Below, one piece after another: positions 55,601 to 63,705 of a DNA stretch of 64,000 nt (positions within the stretch are counted from its first letter, which is position 1; the number at the start of each line of letters is the position of its first letter). Position numbers and translations under genes: made by a program. The DNA lies in the NCBI RefSeq assembly GCF_016234775.1, contig NZ_JACRAH010000047.1, forward strand, positions 1 through 64,000. The letters are read 5' to 3'. A model generated the notes under the pieces. That model made no database searches. It was given only the letters and a program-made list of their open reading frames with translations, and was not told where the DNA came from. This DNA comes from Aquabacterium sp. (GTDB lineage Bacteria; Pseudomonadota; Gammaproteobacteria; Burkholderiales; Burkholderiaceae_C).

Positions 55601-55929
55601 CTGCGTTGAACCCGACGGGAATCACCGGCTACAGCAGTAGTGTCACAGAGCTATATTTCCAGCAGATGGACATCAGCGCCACCGTGCCTGATATCCCCCG
55701 CCCGTTTGAAGGCCCGGATGCCTTGAGCGAGTTGCGCACTGATGTGTACGTCAAGGGCCAGTTCGGCAAGCCCCAGATCTGCACCCCGGCCAATACGAGC
55801 GGTGCGGCCACGGGTGGCGCGTCCAGCGACATCGAGCCGCTGTCACAGGAGTGGACCAAGGTCCGCCGTGGCGCCCAGCTGACAAACTGCTCGGGCGTGC
55901 AGGCTGACAGCAACTGCTCGGCCTTCTGA
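52618..55929 (+). CDS. filamentous haemagglutinin-like exoprotein (TpsA)
   Basis: The large secreted protein (about 1103 residues) has an extended signal peptide (RRLARLKPLAVALLSAGFVSHAVAA) and a TPS domain (about 35-300) in which INRGTKGDVTLIRVTQN and LVNPWGISVSGQI echo the NPNG/NPNGI region. The body (about 300-1040) is built of Gly/Thr/Ser-rich beta-helix repeats. The last ~65 residues contain four Cys (CTPAN, NCSG, NCSAF) and no toxin or CdiA-CT-like domain, so an adhesin or matrix role is more likely than contact-dependent killing. AAGAGG lies seven bases before the ATG at 52618. Confidence 0.92.
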   Translation: MQTNSVSQSRRLARLKPLAVALLSAGFVSHAVAAAGVPNLSCVAGTCNAITTDGTTTTMGQTSKIAVYETFDFSLARGNTLINRGTKGDVTLIRVTQNPDSFGFGSRSFVDGSVYSEPTFVLVNPWGISVSGQIVSPFGSIVLSGKDLDVSLTEDGYAGLMKDGAHLIFNTNTGGGYGDPTVTINSGATLQASADGGSIFLIGDRVSNAGLISAGAGGQIHLLAAGSTEVQVGDSGFISLLASSNGDGGGERSVDNEGTILTAGGTVSMVAHGPGSSVDHVGVVDVSNASGTGGTITLSAQNVTLKAAEGSDTGPQLRAEGSEGGGLIDINTKTLLAGDNFSSSITIDGSANLTANATTSGKGGTIQLQAVSDVPETQPDQPATPPSFGQLTVYGNLSAHGGASGGDGGTVQMVGQNVLTRYDGIGRVRIDVSAGGPGGAGGVWSLYSPQLTIGRDLVGPNTDISGTYVHQDEINAVLNGGASVSMSTAYQNQSSGFGNNLVIEADTQLVRSSGLGDNALFLQSSQDIVVGQGTTIASTSGKMNVRMLADADGDGVGSVRLEGLRSQIRNLVIQGSGRVRALAGEGDAPVTINTNGGDVTITGAQGSADTLSSSPVTDYAGVQMTGTVINTQGSDGTRGNVLIKGAGGGTDGEAMGNNGVYIDTSDIKGGFISIIGYSAGTNGVSLSDTVISTANQMITVNGWSTSGDFGTPTGVDIGSGVVINMGQGSAKILGLAEGDGATGVHIVDLLLTTAPPSAGGTPTFTLVGESRGSANPGIKVEPDAPGIRMRSQDGPAAASADVIIGAKADQSLATKALDLGLPNWNTIGRINIRPASVSLISNQFGVDEDFATSIRVGADAGSAGANFAVNPAWFVTPGATAENPDVTRVVIGSSGHTGQISVDANALSAAGPVTLQNQGEGSQGIVLGAQSMAKQTLNLVTSGPISQTGPLAVSVLNIIPGQQTIVQLNNAGNRIGKQNVGGGVGSVVSSQAQPSALNPTGITGYSSSVTELYFQQMDISATVPDIPRPFEGPDALSELRTDVYVKGQFGKPQICTPANTSGAATGGASSDIEPLSQEWTKVRRGAQLTNCSGVQADSNCSAF

Positions 55930-56013
55930 TCCAGGCGCAGGAGCCAGGGGAATGTGGTGCCACCCGCAACACGCCCCCCTAGTTTCTGCGCTGCGTCAGG
56001 ATCACATGACTTT

Positions 56014-56029
56014 TGGCAGGTGTGAGGCC
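56014..56029 (+). promoter_or_regulatory. candidate sigma-54 promoter of the T6SS operon
   Basis: TGGCAGGTGTGAGGCC carries GG and GC with the exact 10-base spacing of a -24/-12 promoter, with a TGGCA -24 box that is nearly ideal. The -12 box (AGGC) is weak. A message would start about 55 bases before tssA. T6SS operons in several proteobacteria use sigma-54. Confidence 0.38.
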
Positions 56030-56094
56030 TGTCCGGCGAACCTACAGTGCGTACCATCGTCTGATGAAGCATTGAAAACGAGTCGGAACACACC

Positions 56095-57132
56095 ATGGCC
56101 CTGATTGATGTCGATACCCTCCTGACCCCGGTTGGCGAAAGCGAGCCCTGTGGTCCGGACCTGGAATACGACAGCGCCTTTCTGGCTCTGGAGGACGCCG
56201 CGCGCGGCAAGCCCGAGCAACAGTTCGGTGACACCATCATCCCGGCTGAGGATCCCGACTGGCGCAAGGTCCAGACCCTGTCCGGCGAATTGATGACCCG
56301 CACCAAGGACGTGCGCGTGGCGGTTCACCTGCTGCGCTCGTCCACCCGCCTGCAAGGCCTGGCCGCCGCCGCCGACGGTCTGCGCCTGATCCACGGCCTG
56401 CTGACGCAGTACTGGGATCACGTGCACCCCATGCTGGATGCCGACGACGACAACGACCCCACCATGCGCCTCAACGCGCTGGCCCCCCTGGTCGATGGCG
56501 CCAGCTTCCTGGCCGACATCCGCAAGTCGGGCCTGGGCGCAGGCCGCAGCGGCATCACCGGGCGTGATTTCGAGCTGGCTGCGGGCAAGGCCCAGCCCAA
56601 TGAAGGTGAAAGCGTTACCCCGCCGGCCGGCATCAACCAGGCCTTGCTGGAAGCCGAAGGTCAACAGGCCGGCTTGCTGGCAGCGCTGTCCGGCATGGTT
56701 GATACCGTGACCGCCATCGACACCGTGGTGACCGAAAAGGCCACGATTTCCGGCCCCGAATTCCGCCCCTTGCGCGTGCTGCTGCAAACCATCAGCGACG
56801 CGGCCAAGGTGGCATCCGGTGCGCGCACCGGTGCAGACAATGCGGCGACAGCAGATGTGGGCGGCGATGCCGCCATGGCGACAGGCGGCGCCGCCCACAT
56901 GGCTGTGGCCACCACGGCAGGCGTGCTGCGCACCCGCGACGACGCCGTGCAGGCCCTCGAAAAAGTCTGCGAATGGATCGAGCTCAATGAGCCCTCCAAC
57001 CCCGCACCCCTGCTCATTCGCCGCGCCCAGCGCTTGATGAGCAAGAACTTCATGGACATCATCCGGGATCTCGTGCCCGATGGTGTCGACACGATCTCCA
57101 AGCTGGCCGGCGTTCCCAACGACCAGTATTGA
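56095..57132 (+). CDS. tssA: type VI secretion protein TssA
   Basis: The 345-residue TssA has the ImpA N-terminal domain (about 10-150): VGESEPCGPDLEYDSAF, WRKVQTLSGELMTRTKDVRVAVHLLRSSTRLQGL, and LLTQYWDHVHPMLDADDDNDPTMRLNAL. TssA helps assemble the baseplate and tail. The C-terminal part has helices and ends LVPDGVDTISKLAGV. It leads the T6SS operon; tssB follows after 56 bases. Confidence 0.95.
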   Translation: MALIDVDTLLTPVGESEPCGPDLEYDSAFLALEDAARGKPEQQFGDTIIPAEDPDWRKVQTLSGELMTRTKDVRVAVHLLRSSTRLQGLAAAADGLRLIHGLLTQYWDHVHPMLDADDDNDPTMRLNALAPLVDGASFLADIRKSGLGAGRSGITGRDFELAAGKAQPNEGESVTPPAGINQALLEAEGQQAGLLAALSGMVDTVTAIDTVVTEKATISGPEFRPLRVLLQTISDAAKVASGARTGADNAATADVGGDAAMATGGAAHMAVATTAGVLRTRDDAVQALEKVCEWIELNEPSNPAPLLIRRAQRLMSKNFMDIIRDLVPDGVDTISKLAGVPNDQY

Positions 57133-57188
57133 CAGAGCGTGTGATCCGTTTTCAATGCCAGTGAAACCCAAGGAACCAGGAGCGAAGC

Positions 57189-57695
57189 ATGGCCACCAGT
57201 AGTCAAAAATTCATTGCCCGTAACCGCGCTCCGCGCGTGCAGATCGAGTACGACGTCGAGCTCTACGGCGCCGAGAAGAAGGTGCAACTGCCCTTCGTGA
57301 TGGGCGTGCTCTCCGACCTGTCGGGCAAGCCCACCGAACCGCTGGCACCCGTGGCCGATCGCAAGTTCCTGGACTTCGACGTCGATAACTTCGACGCCCG
57401 CATGAAGTCGATGAAGCCCCGCGTGGCCTTCCAGGTGCCCAACACCCTGACCGGTGAAGGCAATCTGGCCATCGACCTGACCTTTGAAAGCATGGACGAC
57501 TTCTCGCCTGCCGCCGTGGCCGCCAAGGTCGATGGCTTGAAGCAGCTGCTCGAAGCCCGTCAGCAACTGGCCAACCTGGTCACCTACATGGACGGCAAGA
57601 CCGGCGCTGAAGAGCTGCTGGCCAAGGTCCTGAACGACGAAGCCCTGCTGAAGTCGCTGGCAGCCGCCAAGAAGCCCGAAGACGGCGCTCAATAA
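57189..57695 (+). CDS. tssB: type VI secretion sheath small subunit TssB (VipA)
   Basis: This 168-residue small sheath subunit matches the VipA family: NRAPRVQIEYDVELYGAEKKVQLPFVMGVLSDLSG at the N-terminus, KFLDFDVDNFDARMKSMKPRVAFQV, and the long helical C-terminus that meets TssC. It forms the contractile sheath with TssC. TssC starts 27 bases downstream. Confidence 0.97.
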   Translation: MATSSQKFIARNRAPRVQIEYDVELYGAEKKVQLPFVMGVLSDLSGKPTEPLAPVADRKFLDFDVDNFDARMKSMKPRVAFQVPNTLTGEGNLAIDLTFESMDDFSPAAVAAKVDGLKQLLEARQQLANLVTYMDGKTGAEELLAKVLNDEALLKSLAAAKKPEDGAQ

Positions 57696-57722
57696 GAAAA
57701 GCCTTAGCTAGGAGTTGACGAC

Positions 57723-59216
57723 ATGTCCGAAGCACAAGTTCAAAGCGCAGCCCTGCAGGGCGTCGAGTACCAGGGTGGTGATTTCGCCTCCCTGCTCAAC
57801 AAGGAATTCAAGCCCCAGAACGACAACGCCAAGTCGGCCGTTGAACAAGCCGTTCTGACCTTGGCCCAGCAAGCCCTGTCCCAGACCAAGCTGATCAGCA
57901 GCGACGTCATCGGCTCGATCGAAGCCATGATCGCCGCGCTCGACGCCAAGATGTCCGAGCAGGTCAACAAGATCCTGCACCACCCCGAGTTCCAGCAGCT
58001 GGAATCGGCCTGGCGCGGTCTGAGCTACCTGGTCAACAACACCGAAACCGACGAAATGCTGAAGATCCGCGTCTTCAACATCTCGAAGAACGACGTGGGC
58101 AAGACCCTCAAGAAGTTCAAGGGCACCGCCTGGGATCAAAGCCCGCTGTTCAAGAAGGTGTACGAAGAAGAATACGGCCAGTTCGGTGGCGAGCCCTTCG
58201 GCTGCCTGGTGGGCGACTACTTCTTCGACCACACGCCGCCTGACGTCGAGTGGCTGGGTGAAATGGCCAAGGTCTGCGCCGCAGCCCACACGCCTTTCAT
58301 CGCTGCGCCTGGCCCCGGCCTGATGGGCATGGAGTCATGGCAAGAGTTGGCCAACCCGCGTGACCTGACCAAGATCTTCACCACGCCCGAGTACGCCGCC
58401 TGGCGCTCGCTGCGCGAGTCGGACGACGCCCGCTACATTGGTCTGGCCATGCCCCGTTTCCTGGGCCGTCAGCCCTACGGTGCCAAAACCAACCCCGTGG
58501 AAGCCTTCGACTTCGAAGAAGACACGGCCGGCGCCGACCACACCAAGTACACCTGGGTGAACTCGGCCTACGCCATGGCCGTGAACATCAACCGCTCGTT
58601 CAAGATGTATGGCTGGTGCTCGCGCATCCGCGGCATCGAGTCCGGCGGTGCGGTGGAAGGTCTGCCCACGCACACCTTCCCGACCGATGACGGTGGTGTC
58701 GACATGAAGTGCCCCACCGAAATCGCCATCAGCGACCGCCGCGAGGCCGAGCTGGCCAAGAATGGCTTCATGCCTCTGGTGCACAAGAAGAACTCGGACT
58801 TCGCCGCGTTCATCGGTGCCCAGTCGCTGCAAAAGCCTGCCGAGTACGATGATCCGGATGCATCGGCCAACGCCAACCTGGCGGCCCGCCTGCCCTACCT
58901 GTTTGCCACCTGCCGCTTCGCGCACTACCTCAAGTGCATCGTGCGCGACAAGATCGGCTCCTTCAAGGAGCGCGGTGAAGTTCAGCGCTGGCTGCAGGAC
59001 TGGATCATGAACTACGTGGACGGAGACCCCGCTCACTCCTCCGAGGAAACCAAGGCTCGTCGCCCGCTGGCTGCCGCTGAAGTGGTGGTCGAGGACGTCG
59101 AAGGCAACCCCGGTTACTACACATCGAAGTTCTTCCTGCGTCCGCATTACCAGCTGGAAGGGCTGACCGTGTCGCTGCGTCTGGTTTCGAAACTGCCTTC
59201 ACAAAAGGCCGCCTGA
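57723..59216 (+). CDS. tssC: type VI secretion sheath large subunit TssC (VipB)
   Basis: The 497-residue large sheath subunit has QLESAWRGLSYLVNNTETDEMLKIRVFNISK, PFGCLVGDYFFDHTPPDVEWLGEMAKVCAAAHTPFIA and the conserved EVSVEDVEGNPGYY-like block VVVEDVEGNPGYYTSKFFLRPHYQLEGL at the C-terminus. TssB/TssC build the sheath that drives Hcp through the target membrane. It is preceded by a ribosome-binding site (AGCTAGGAG) in the short gap. Confidence 0.97.
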   Translation: MSEAQVQSAALQGVEYQGGDFASLLNKEFKPQNDNAKSAVEQAVLTLAQQALSQTKLISSDVIGSIEAMIAALDAKMSEQVNKILHHPEFQQLESAWRGLSYLVNNTETDEMLKIRVFNISKNDVGKTLKKFKGTAWDQSPLFKKVYEEEYGQFGGEPFGCLVGDYFFDHTPPDVEWLGEMAKVCAAAHTPFIAAPGPGLMGMESWQELANPRDLTKIFTTPEYAAWRSLRESDDARYIGLAMPRFLGRQPYGAKTNPVEAFDFEEDTAGADHTKYTWVNSAYAMAVNINRSFKMYGWCSRIRGIESGGAVEGLPTHTFPTDDGGVDMKCPTEIAISDRREAELAKNGFMPLVHKKNSDFAAFIGAQSLQKPAEYDDPDASANANLAARLPYLFATCRFAHYLKCIVRDKIGSFKERGEVQRWLQDWIMNYVDGDPAHSSEETKARRPLAAAEVVVEDVEGNPGYYTSKFFLRPHYQLEGLTVSLRLVSKLPSQKAA

Positions 59217-59261
59217 TCAGGCCGATCACCTGACCCGGACGCCAGAAACAAGCGTTCCTGA

Positions 59262-59282
59262 GGGCCAAGTTCTGCTTGGCCC
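59262..59282 (+). repeat. 8-bp-stem hairpin between tssC and hcp
   Basis: GGGCCAAG-TTCTG-CTTGGCCC is a perfect 8-bp stem with a 5-base loop, 45 bases after the tssC stop. There is no U-run after it. It may stabilise the upstream message end, or mark an RNA processing point before the highly used hcp message. Confidence 0.6.
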
Positions 59283-59386
59283 GGCTTCAACACGCCGGTG
59301 GTGCGGGGTACTGACCCATCTCTGCACCGATTTCCCCCCGGTTCATTCATTTCAAATCGGGTCGCTCAACTTAATGGAGAAGCATC

Positions 59387-59872
59387 ATGGCAGTGGACAT
59401 GTTCATCAAGATTGGTGATATCAAGGGTGAGTCGAAAGACGACAAGCACGCCGACGAAATCGACGTGCTGGCCTGGAGCTGGGGCCTGTCCCAGTCGGGC
59501 TCTGCACACCATGGCTCCGGCGCTGGCGCTGGCAAGGTCAATGTGCAGGACATCTCGCTGACCAAGTGGGTGGATTCCAGCTCGACCGCTCTGATCGTGG
59601 CCGCCTGCAAGGGCACTCACATCAAGGAAGCCAAGCTGACCGTGCGCAAGGCCGGTGACAAGCCCCTCGAGTACATCAAGATCACCCTGACCGACGTGCT
59701 CGTGTCGTCGGTGCAGACCGGTGGTTCGGGTGGCGAAGACCGTCTGACGGAAAACGTTGTCCTGAACTTCGCCAAGTTCAAGGTCGAGTACACCATCCAG
59801 TCCAAGGAAGGCGGCGCTGGCGCTACTTCTACGGCTGCATGGGACATCCCCGCCAACAAGCCACAAGGCTGA
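59387..59872 (+). CDS. hcp: type VI secretion tube protein Hcp (first copy)
   Basis: This 161-residue Hcp begins MAVDMFIKIGDIKGES and has EIDVLAWSWGLSQSG, KWVDSSSTALIVAACKGTHIKEAKLTVRKAG and LEYIKITLTDVLVSS, the standard Hcp1 tube-forming blocks. It stacks as hexameric rings into the inner tube and is also exported. GGAGAAG lies before the ATG. It is the first of two tandem hcp genes, 170 bases after tssC with a hairpin in the gap. The C-terminal ~25 residues are flexible and Gly/Ala-rich. Confidence 0.97.
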   Translation: MAVDMFIKIGDIKGESKDDKHADEIDVLAWSWGLSQSGSAHHGSGAGAGKVNVQDISLTKWVDSSSTALIVAACKGTHIKEAKLTVRKAGDKPLEYIKITLTDVLVSSVQTGGSGGEDRLTENVVLNFAKFKVEYTIQSKEGGAGATSTAAWDIPANKPQG

Positions 59873-59902
59873 TCCAAAGACTGAACGAGGCAGGAGCACA
59901 CC

Positions 59903-60391
59903 ATGTCCCTTTCCGACATGTTCCTCAAGATCGAGGGCACCCGTCAGGGCCCGATCAAGGGCGATTCGAATGTGCCCGGTCACATCGATGAAGTCGATGT
60001 CATCGGATGGAACTGGGGCATGGATGTTTCTGCCGCGTCTTTCGGCGGCGCGTCTGCCCGCACCACCTTGCAGGAGCTGGTCATCCGCAAGCGTGTGGAC
60101 CGTGCGTCCACCGCGCTGATGTCCGCGCTGCGTGCCAACGAGCCCTTGAAAAAGGTGACCTTGTCGGTGCGCAAGGCAGGGGGTGAGGCGGCGGTGGATT
60201 ACCTCAAGATCACGATCGAGAAGGCGCGCGTCATGTCGCACAAGATCGGATCCGTGGGCGACGACCAACCCGAGGTCGTGGAAGAACTGCGTATTGCCTT
60301 CTTCAAGGTCAACGTGCAGTATCAACCCCAGACCGGAACGGGCGGCGGTGGCGGTGCCACCACCTTTGAAACCGAAATCACCCCAGCCTGA
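59903..60391 (+). CDS. hcp: second Hcp-like tube protein
   Basis: This 162-residue protein is a diverged Hcp paralogue. It shares DMFLKIEG, GHIDEVDVIGWNWGM, RVDRASTALMSALRANEPLKKVTLSVRKAG and DYLKITIEKARVM with the first copy but differs across most other residues, and ends in a Gly-rich tail (TGTGGGGGATTFETEI-like). It starts 30 bases after hcp 1. It may be an alternative tube or cap subunit, a mixed-tube partner, or carry a different cargo. Confidence 0.93.
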   Translation: MSLSDMFLKIEGTRQGPIKGDSNVPGHIDEVDVIGWNWGMDVSAASFGGASARTTLQELVIRKRVDRASTALMSALRANEPLKKVTLSVRKAGGEAAVDYLKITIEKARVMSHKIGSVGDDQPEVVEELRIAFFKVNVQYQPQTGTGGGGGATTFETEITPA

Positions 60392-60411
60392 TCGCTGGAG
60401 GAACCTGACAC

Positions 60412-61245
60412 ATGAACACGGTGGAAGCGGCCGAGCAGGCACTCAAACAAGGCGACCTCAAGCAGGCCCTGCAGTATCTGCAGGACGGCGTGCGTGCACA
60501 GCCTTCGCACCCCAAGTTGCGCATCTTCCTGTTCCAGTTGCTGGCCGTCGATGGCCAGTGGACACGGGCGATGAACCAGCTGAGCGTGTGCGGTGAGCTG
60601 GATGCCGGCACGCTGGCCATGGTCAACACCTACCGCGAGGCCATCAAGTGCGAGGCCTTGCGTGATGCCGTGTTCAACGGCCAGACCACACCGATGGTCT
60701 TTGGCCAACCCCAAGCCTGGGTGGCTCATCTGGTGGAGGCCGTGCAGGCCGACGCCCGTGGCGATCACGCCCTGGCCACGCACCTGCGCGGGCAGGCCCT
60801 GGAAGCCGCACCCACGGTGAGTGGCGCGCTCAACGGCGAGCCCTTCGAGTGGGTGGCCGATGCCGATTCGCGCTTGGGCCCGGTGCTGGAAGTGATCATC
60901 AACGGCAAGTACGGCTGGTTGCCCTTCTCGTCGGTGGCCTCGATCACCTTCGAGCCGCCCAGCGATTTGCGCGACATGGTCTGGTTGCCCGCCGCGCTGG
61001 AGTTCCCCAATGGTGGCGGCACCGTGGCACTCGTGCCCACGCGTTACGCCCCCATGCCGGAAGGCGCCGACAACCTGGTGAGGCTGTCACGCCGCACCGA
61101 CTGGCTCGAAATGTCGCCCGGTCAGTACCGTGGCGTGGGCCAGCGTTTGCTGACGACGGACCAGGCCGAAGTCGGCTTGCTGGATGTGCGCACCGTGACG
61201 CTGAATGTGGCGTCGGTGGCGGCGTCCGACCAGGCTGCGGCCTGA
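60412..61245 (+). CDS. tagJ: type VI secretion accessory protein TagJ (ImpE family)
   Basis: This 277-residue protein is an ImpE/TagJ homologue: an N-terminal helical TPR-like region (TVEAAEQALKQGDLKQALQYLQDGV, then PKLRIFLFQLLAVDGQW), and the C-terminal domain with PFEWVADADSRLGPVLEVIINGKYGWLPFSSVASITFEPP and LVPTRYA. TagJ binds TssB and can support ClpV-driven sheath recycling in T6SSs of the group that includes it. It starts 20 bases after the second hcp. Confidence 0.93.
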   Translation: MNTVEAAEQALKQGDLKQALQYLQDGVRAQPSHPKLRIFLFQLLAVDGQWTRAMNQLSVCGELDAGTLAMVNTYREAIKCEALRDAVFNGQTTPMVFGQPQAWVAHLVEAVQADARGDHALATHLRGQALEAAPTVSGALNGEPFEWVADADSRLGPVLEVIINGKYGWLPFSSVASITFEPPSDLRDMVWLPAALEFPNGGGTVALVPTRYAPMPEGADNLVRLSRRTDWLEMSPGQYRGVGQRLLTTDQAEVGLLDVRTVTLNVASVAASDQAAA

Positions 61246-61277
61246 TCCATCGCCTTGGGCAGGAAGTCGTCAGCAGC

Positions 61278-61805
61278 ATGGCCACGAACGATTTGCGTGA
61301 CCGCCTCCAGCCCGCCTTGCTGGACCGGCTGACCGACGACAACCCCGAGAACACGCACGATGCGGATGACCGCCGCGTGCTCAACAAGAACCAGCTGCGC
61401 CAGGCCGTGCTGCGTGACCTGAGCTGGTTGCTCAATGCCGTGCAGCCCCTGGGCAAGCAGGCCGATGAGGCGCCGTATGTGGCCGAGTCGGTGCTGAACT
61501 ATGGTTTGCCGCCCATGTCGGGCCAACTGGCATCGAAGGTGGATGTGCCCAGCGTGGAGCAATCCTTGCGGGATGCCATCCTGCGCTTCGAGCCGCGCAT
61601 CCTGGAGCATTCCCTGGTCGTCAAGGCTGTGGATGGTGGCGCCATGCTGGACGCACACAACATCATCGAATTCGAGATCCGTGGCTTTCTGTGGGCGCAG
61701 CCCATTCCGCTGGAGCTGCTTTTGCGCACCCAGCTGGATCTGGAAGCCGGCCAGGTCAAGGTGCGTGATGGCAGCCCATCCACCATCGATGGAGGACGCC
61801 GCTGA
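61278..61805 (+). CDS. tssE: type VI secretion baseplate protein TssE
   Basis: This 175-residue gp25-like baseplate protein has LQPALLDRLTDDNP at the N-terminus, LRQAVLRDLSWLLN, SVLNYGLPPMSG, and an AILRFEPRILEHSLVVKAV segment, all typical of TssE. The ATG at 61278 is the first sensible start; the open frame upstream overlaps tagJ. The stop overlaps the ATG of tssF by one base (TGATG). Confidence 0.95.
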   Translation: MATNDLRDRLQPALLDRLTDDNPENTHDADDRRVLNKNQLRQAVLRDLSWLLNAVQPLGKQADEAPYVAESVLNYGLPPMSGQLASKVDVPSVEQSLRDAILRFEPRILEHSLVVKAVDGGAMLDAHNIIEFEIRGFLWAQPIPLELLLRTQLDLEAGQVKVRDGSPSTIDGGRR

Positions 61806-63694
61806 TGGATCCCGGACTGCTCAAGCTCTACAACCAGGAGCTGGCTCACCTGCGCGAGGTCGGCGCCGAGTTCGCGCGCGAGTTCCCCAAGATCGCCTCT
61901 CGCCTGACCATGGATGGCCTGGAAGTGGCCGATCCTTATGTCGAGCGCCTGCTTGAAGGCTTTGCCTTCATGGCCGCGCGCACCCAGCTCAAGCTGGACG
62001 CCGAGTACCCGCGCTTCATCCAGCACCTGCTGGAAACGGTCTACCCGAACTTCCTCTCGCCGGTGCCCGCCATGATGGTGGCGCGCCTGCAGCCCGATCT
62101 GGCGGACCCGGCCTTGGCCAAGGGCTTCACGGTGCCGCGCCAGTCCACCGTCACGAGTGAAGTGACGCGTGGCCAGGGCACGCGCTGCACCTTCCGCACC
62201 GCTCATGAGGTCACGCTGTGGCCGATCGAGCTGGTCAATGTGCAGTACTTCAGCCATGCGCCGGATCTGCCGCTGGCGCAGCTGCCGGTGGCCCGCCAGG
62301 TGCGCGGTGGCTTGCGTTTGCGCCTGCGTGTGCAGGGCGGCTTGCAGGCCAGCCAGTTGCCGGTGGACGCGCTGTCCTTCTACATCAGCGCACCTGACGA
62401 AACCGCCTTGCGCCTGCATGAACTGTTGACCACGGCCACCCTGGGCACGTGGTTGCCGGTGGATGCAGCCCAGGCCCGCGCGCAATGGGCGCATGCCGAC
62501 AGCCTGCAGCAGCAAGGCTTTGACGACGACCAGGCCCTGCTGCCCGAGACCCTGCGTGGCTTCTCCGGGCACCGCATCCTCCAGGAGTTTGCGGCCATGC
62601 CGCAGCGCCTGATGTTTGTCGAGCTGTCGCAACTGCGTCATCGTGTGCAGCGCATCAAGGGCAACGAGTTCGAGGTCGTCATCCTGTTTTCCAAGGGCGA
62701 CGCCTCGCTGGAATCATTGGTGGACGCCAACAGCCTGTCGCTGTACTGCACGCCCGCCATCAACCTGTTCCCCAAGCGCCTGGACCGCATCGCCCTGACG
62801 GCCTCGCAGCCCGAGCACCACGTGGTGCCCGATCGCACACGGCCGATGGACTTCGAGGTCTACAGCATCGAGTCCATCACGGGCTTTGGCACAGGGCGTG
62901 TGGCCGAGCAGGATTTCCATCCCCTGTACGCGGCGTTCCACACCGAGAGCAGTTCGCATCCCGCCTATTACACGGTGCGCCGCGAGCCGCGCATGCTGTC
63001 TCAGCGCCAGCGTGAGCAGGGCACGCGCTCGTCCTACATCGGCAGCGAAGTATTCGTGTCCCTGGTGGACCCGGCCAACGCGCCGTATCCGGAAGAGCTC
63101 CGGCAACTGGCCGTCTCGGCCCTGGTGAGCAACCGCGATCTGCCCATGCTCTTGCCCGGTGCCGGCCAGCGGGATGCGAGCACCGGCTCGCAGGCCTGGG
63201 CGCTGGATGCCACCGGGCCCGTCAAGGGCGTGCAATGTCTGCGCGGGCCGACGCCTGTGGTGCAGCGCCTGGTGCGTGGAGATCTGGGCTGGTCGCTGAT
63301 CAGCCAGCTGACGCTCAACTACCTGTCCATCGCGGGTGAAGACCCGCAAAAGGCCGCCGCCGCCTTGCGCAGCCTGCTGAGCCTGCATGGCCCCGAAGGG
63401 GACGCCAGCTGGCGCAAGCAGGTCGACAGCATCCGCTCGGTCACGGCGCGCCAGGTGGCGCGTCGCCTGCCGGGGCCAGGGCGCCTGGCTTTCGGCTCGG
63501 GCGTGCAGATTGATCTGGAGCTCGATGACATGGGCCTGCAAGGCACCAGCACCGTGCTGATGGGCAGCGTGCTGGAGCACTTCTTTGCACGTCAGGCCGC
63601 CATCAACAGCTTCACCGAAACGCGGCTGCGCACAGCTTCGCGAGGCATGGTCATGCAATGGTCGCCCCGCGTGGGTCAGACCGCCATCGTTTGA
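61805..63694 (+). CDS. tssF: type VI secretion baseplate protein TssF
   Basis: The 629-residue TssF (ImpG/VasA) starts DPGLLKLYNQELAHLREVGAEFAREFPKIASRL with GLEVADPYVERLLEGFAFMAARTQLKLDAEYPRFIQHLLETVYPNFLSPVPAM, the strongest family signature. It forms the TssEFGK baseplate wedge. It is translationally coupled to tssE by a one-base overlap. TssG begins 11 bases after its stop. Confidence 0.96.
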   Translation: MDPGLLKLYNQELAHLREVGAEFAREFPKIASRLTMDGLEVADPYVERLLEGFAFMAARTQLKLDAEYPRFIQHLLETVYPNFLSPVPAMMVARLQPDLADPALAKGFTVPRQSTVTSEVTRGQGTRCTFRTAHEVTLWPIELVNVQYFSHAPDLPLAQLPVARQVRGGLRLRLRVQGGLQASQLPVDALSFYISAPDETALRLHELLTTATLGTWLPVDAAQARAQWAHADSLQQQGFDDDQALLPETLRGFSGHRILQEFAAMPQRLMFVELSQLRHRVQRIKGNEFEVVILFSKGDASLESLVDANSLSLYCTPAINLFPKRLDRIALTASQPEHHVVPDRTRPMDFEVYSIESITGFGTGRVAEQDFHPLYAAFHTESSSHPAYYTVRREPRMLSQRQREQGTRSSYIGSEVFVSLVDPANAPYPEELRQLAVSALVSNRDLPMLLPGAGQRDASTGSQAWALDATGPVKGVQCLRGPTPVVQRLVRGDLGWSLISQLTLNYLSIAGEDPQKAAAALRSLLSLHGPEGDASWRKQVDSIRSVTARQVARRLPGPGRLAFGSGVQIDLELDDMGLQGTSTVLMGSVLEHFFARQAAINSFTETRLRTASRGMVMQWSPRVGQTAIV

Positions 63695-63705
63695 GGGCGC
63701 CAGCG

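Noticed and set aside
55740..55929. CdiA-CT-type toxin at the end of TpsA and an immunity gene after it
   Set aside because: The last ~65 residues show no toxin motif, there is no VENN-like junction, and the next gene is tssA, not a small immunity gene.
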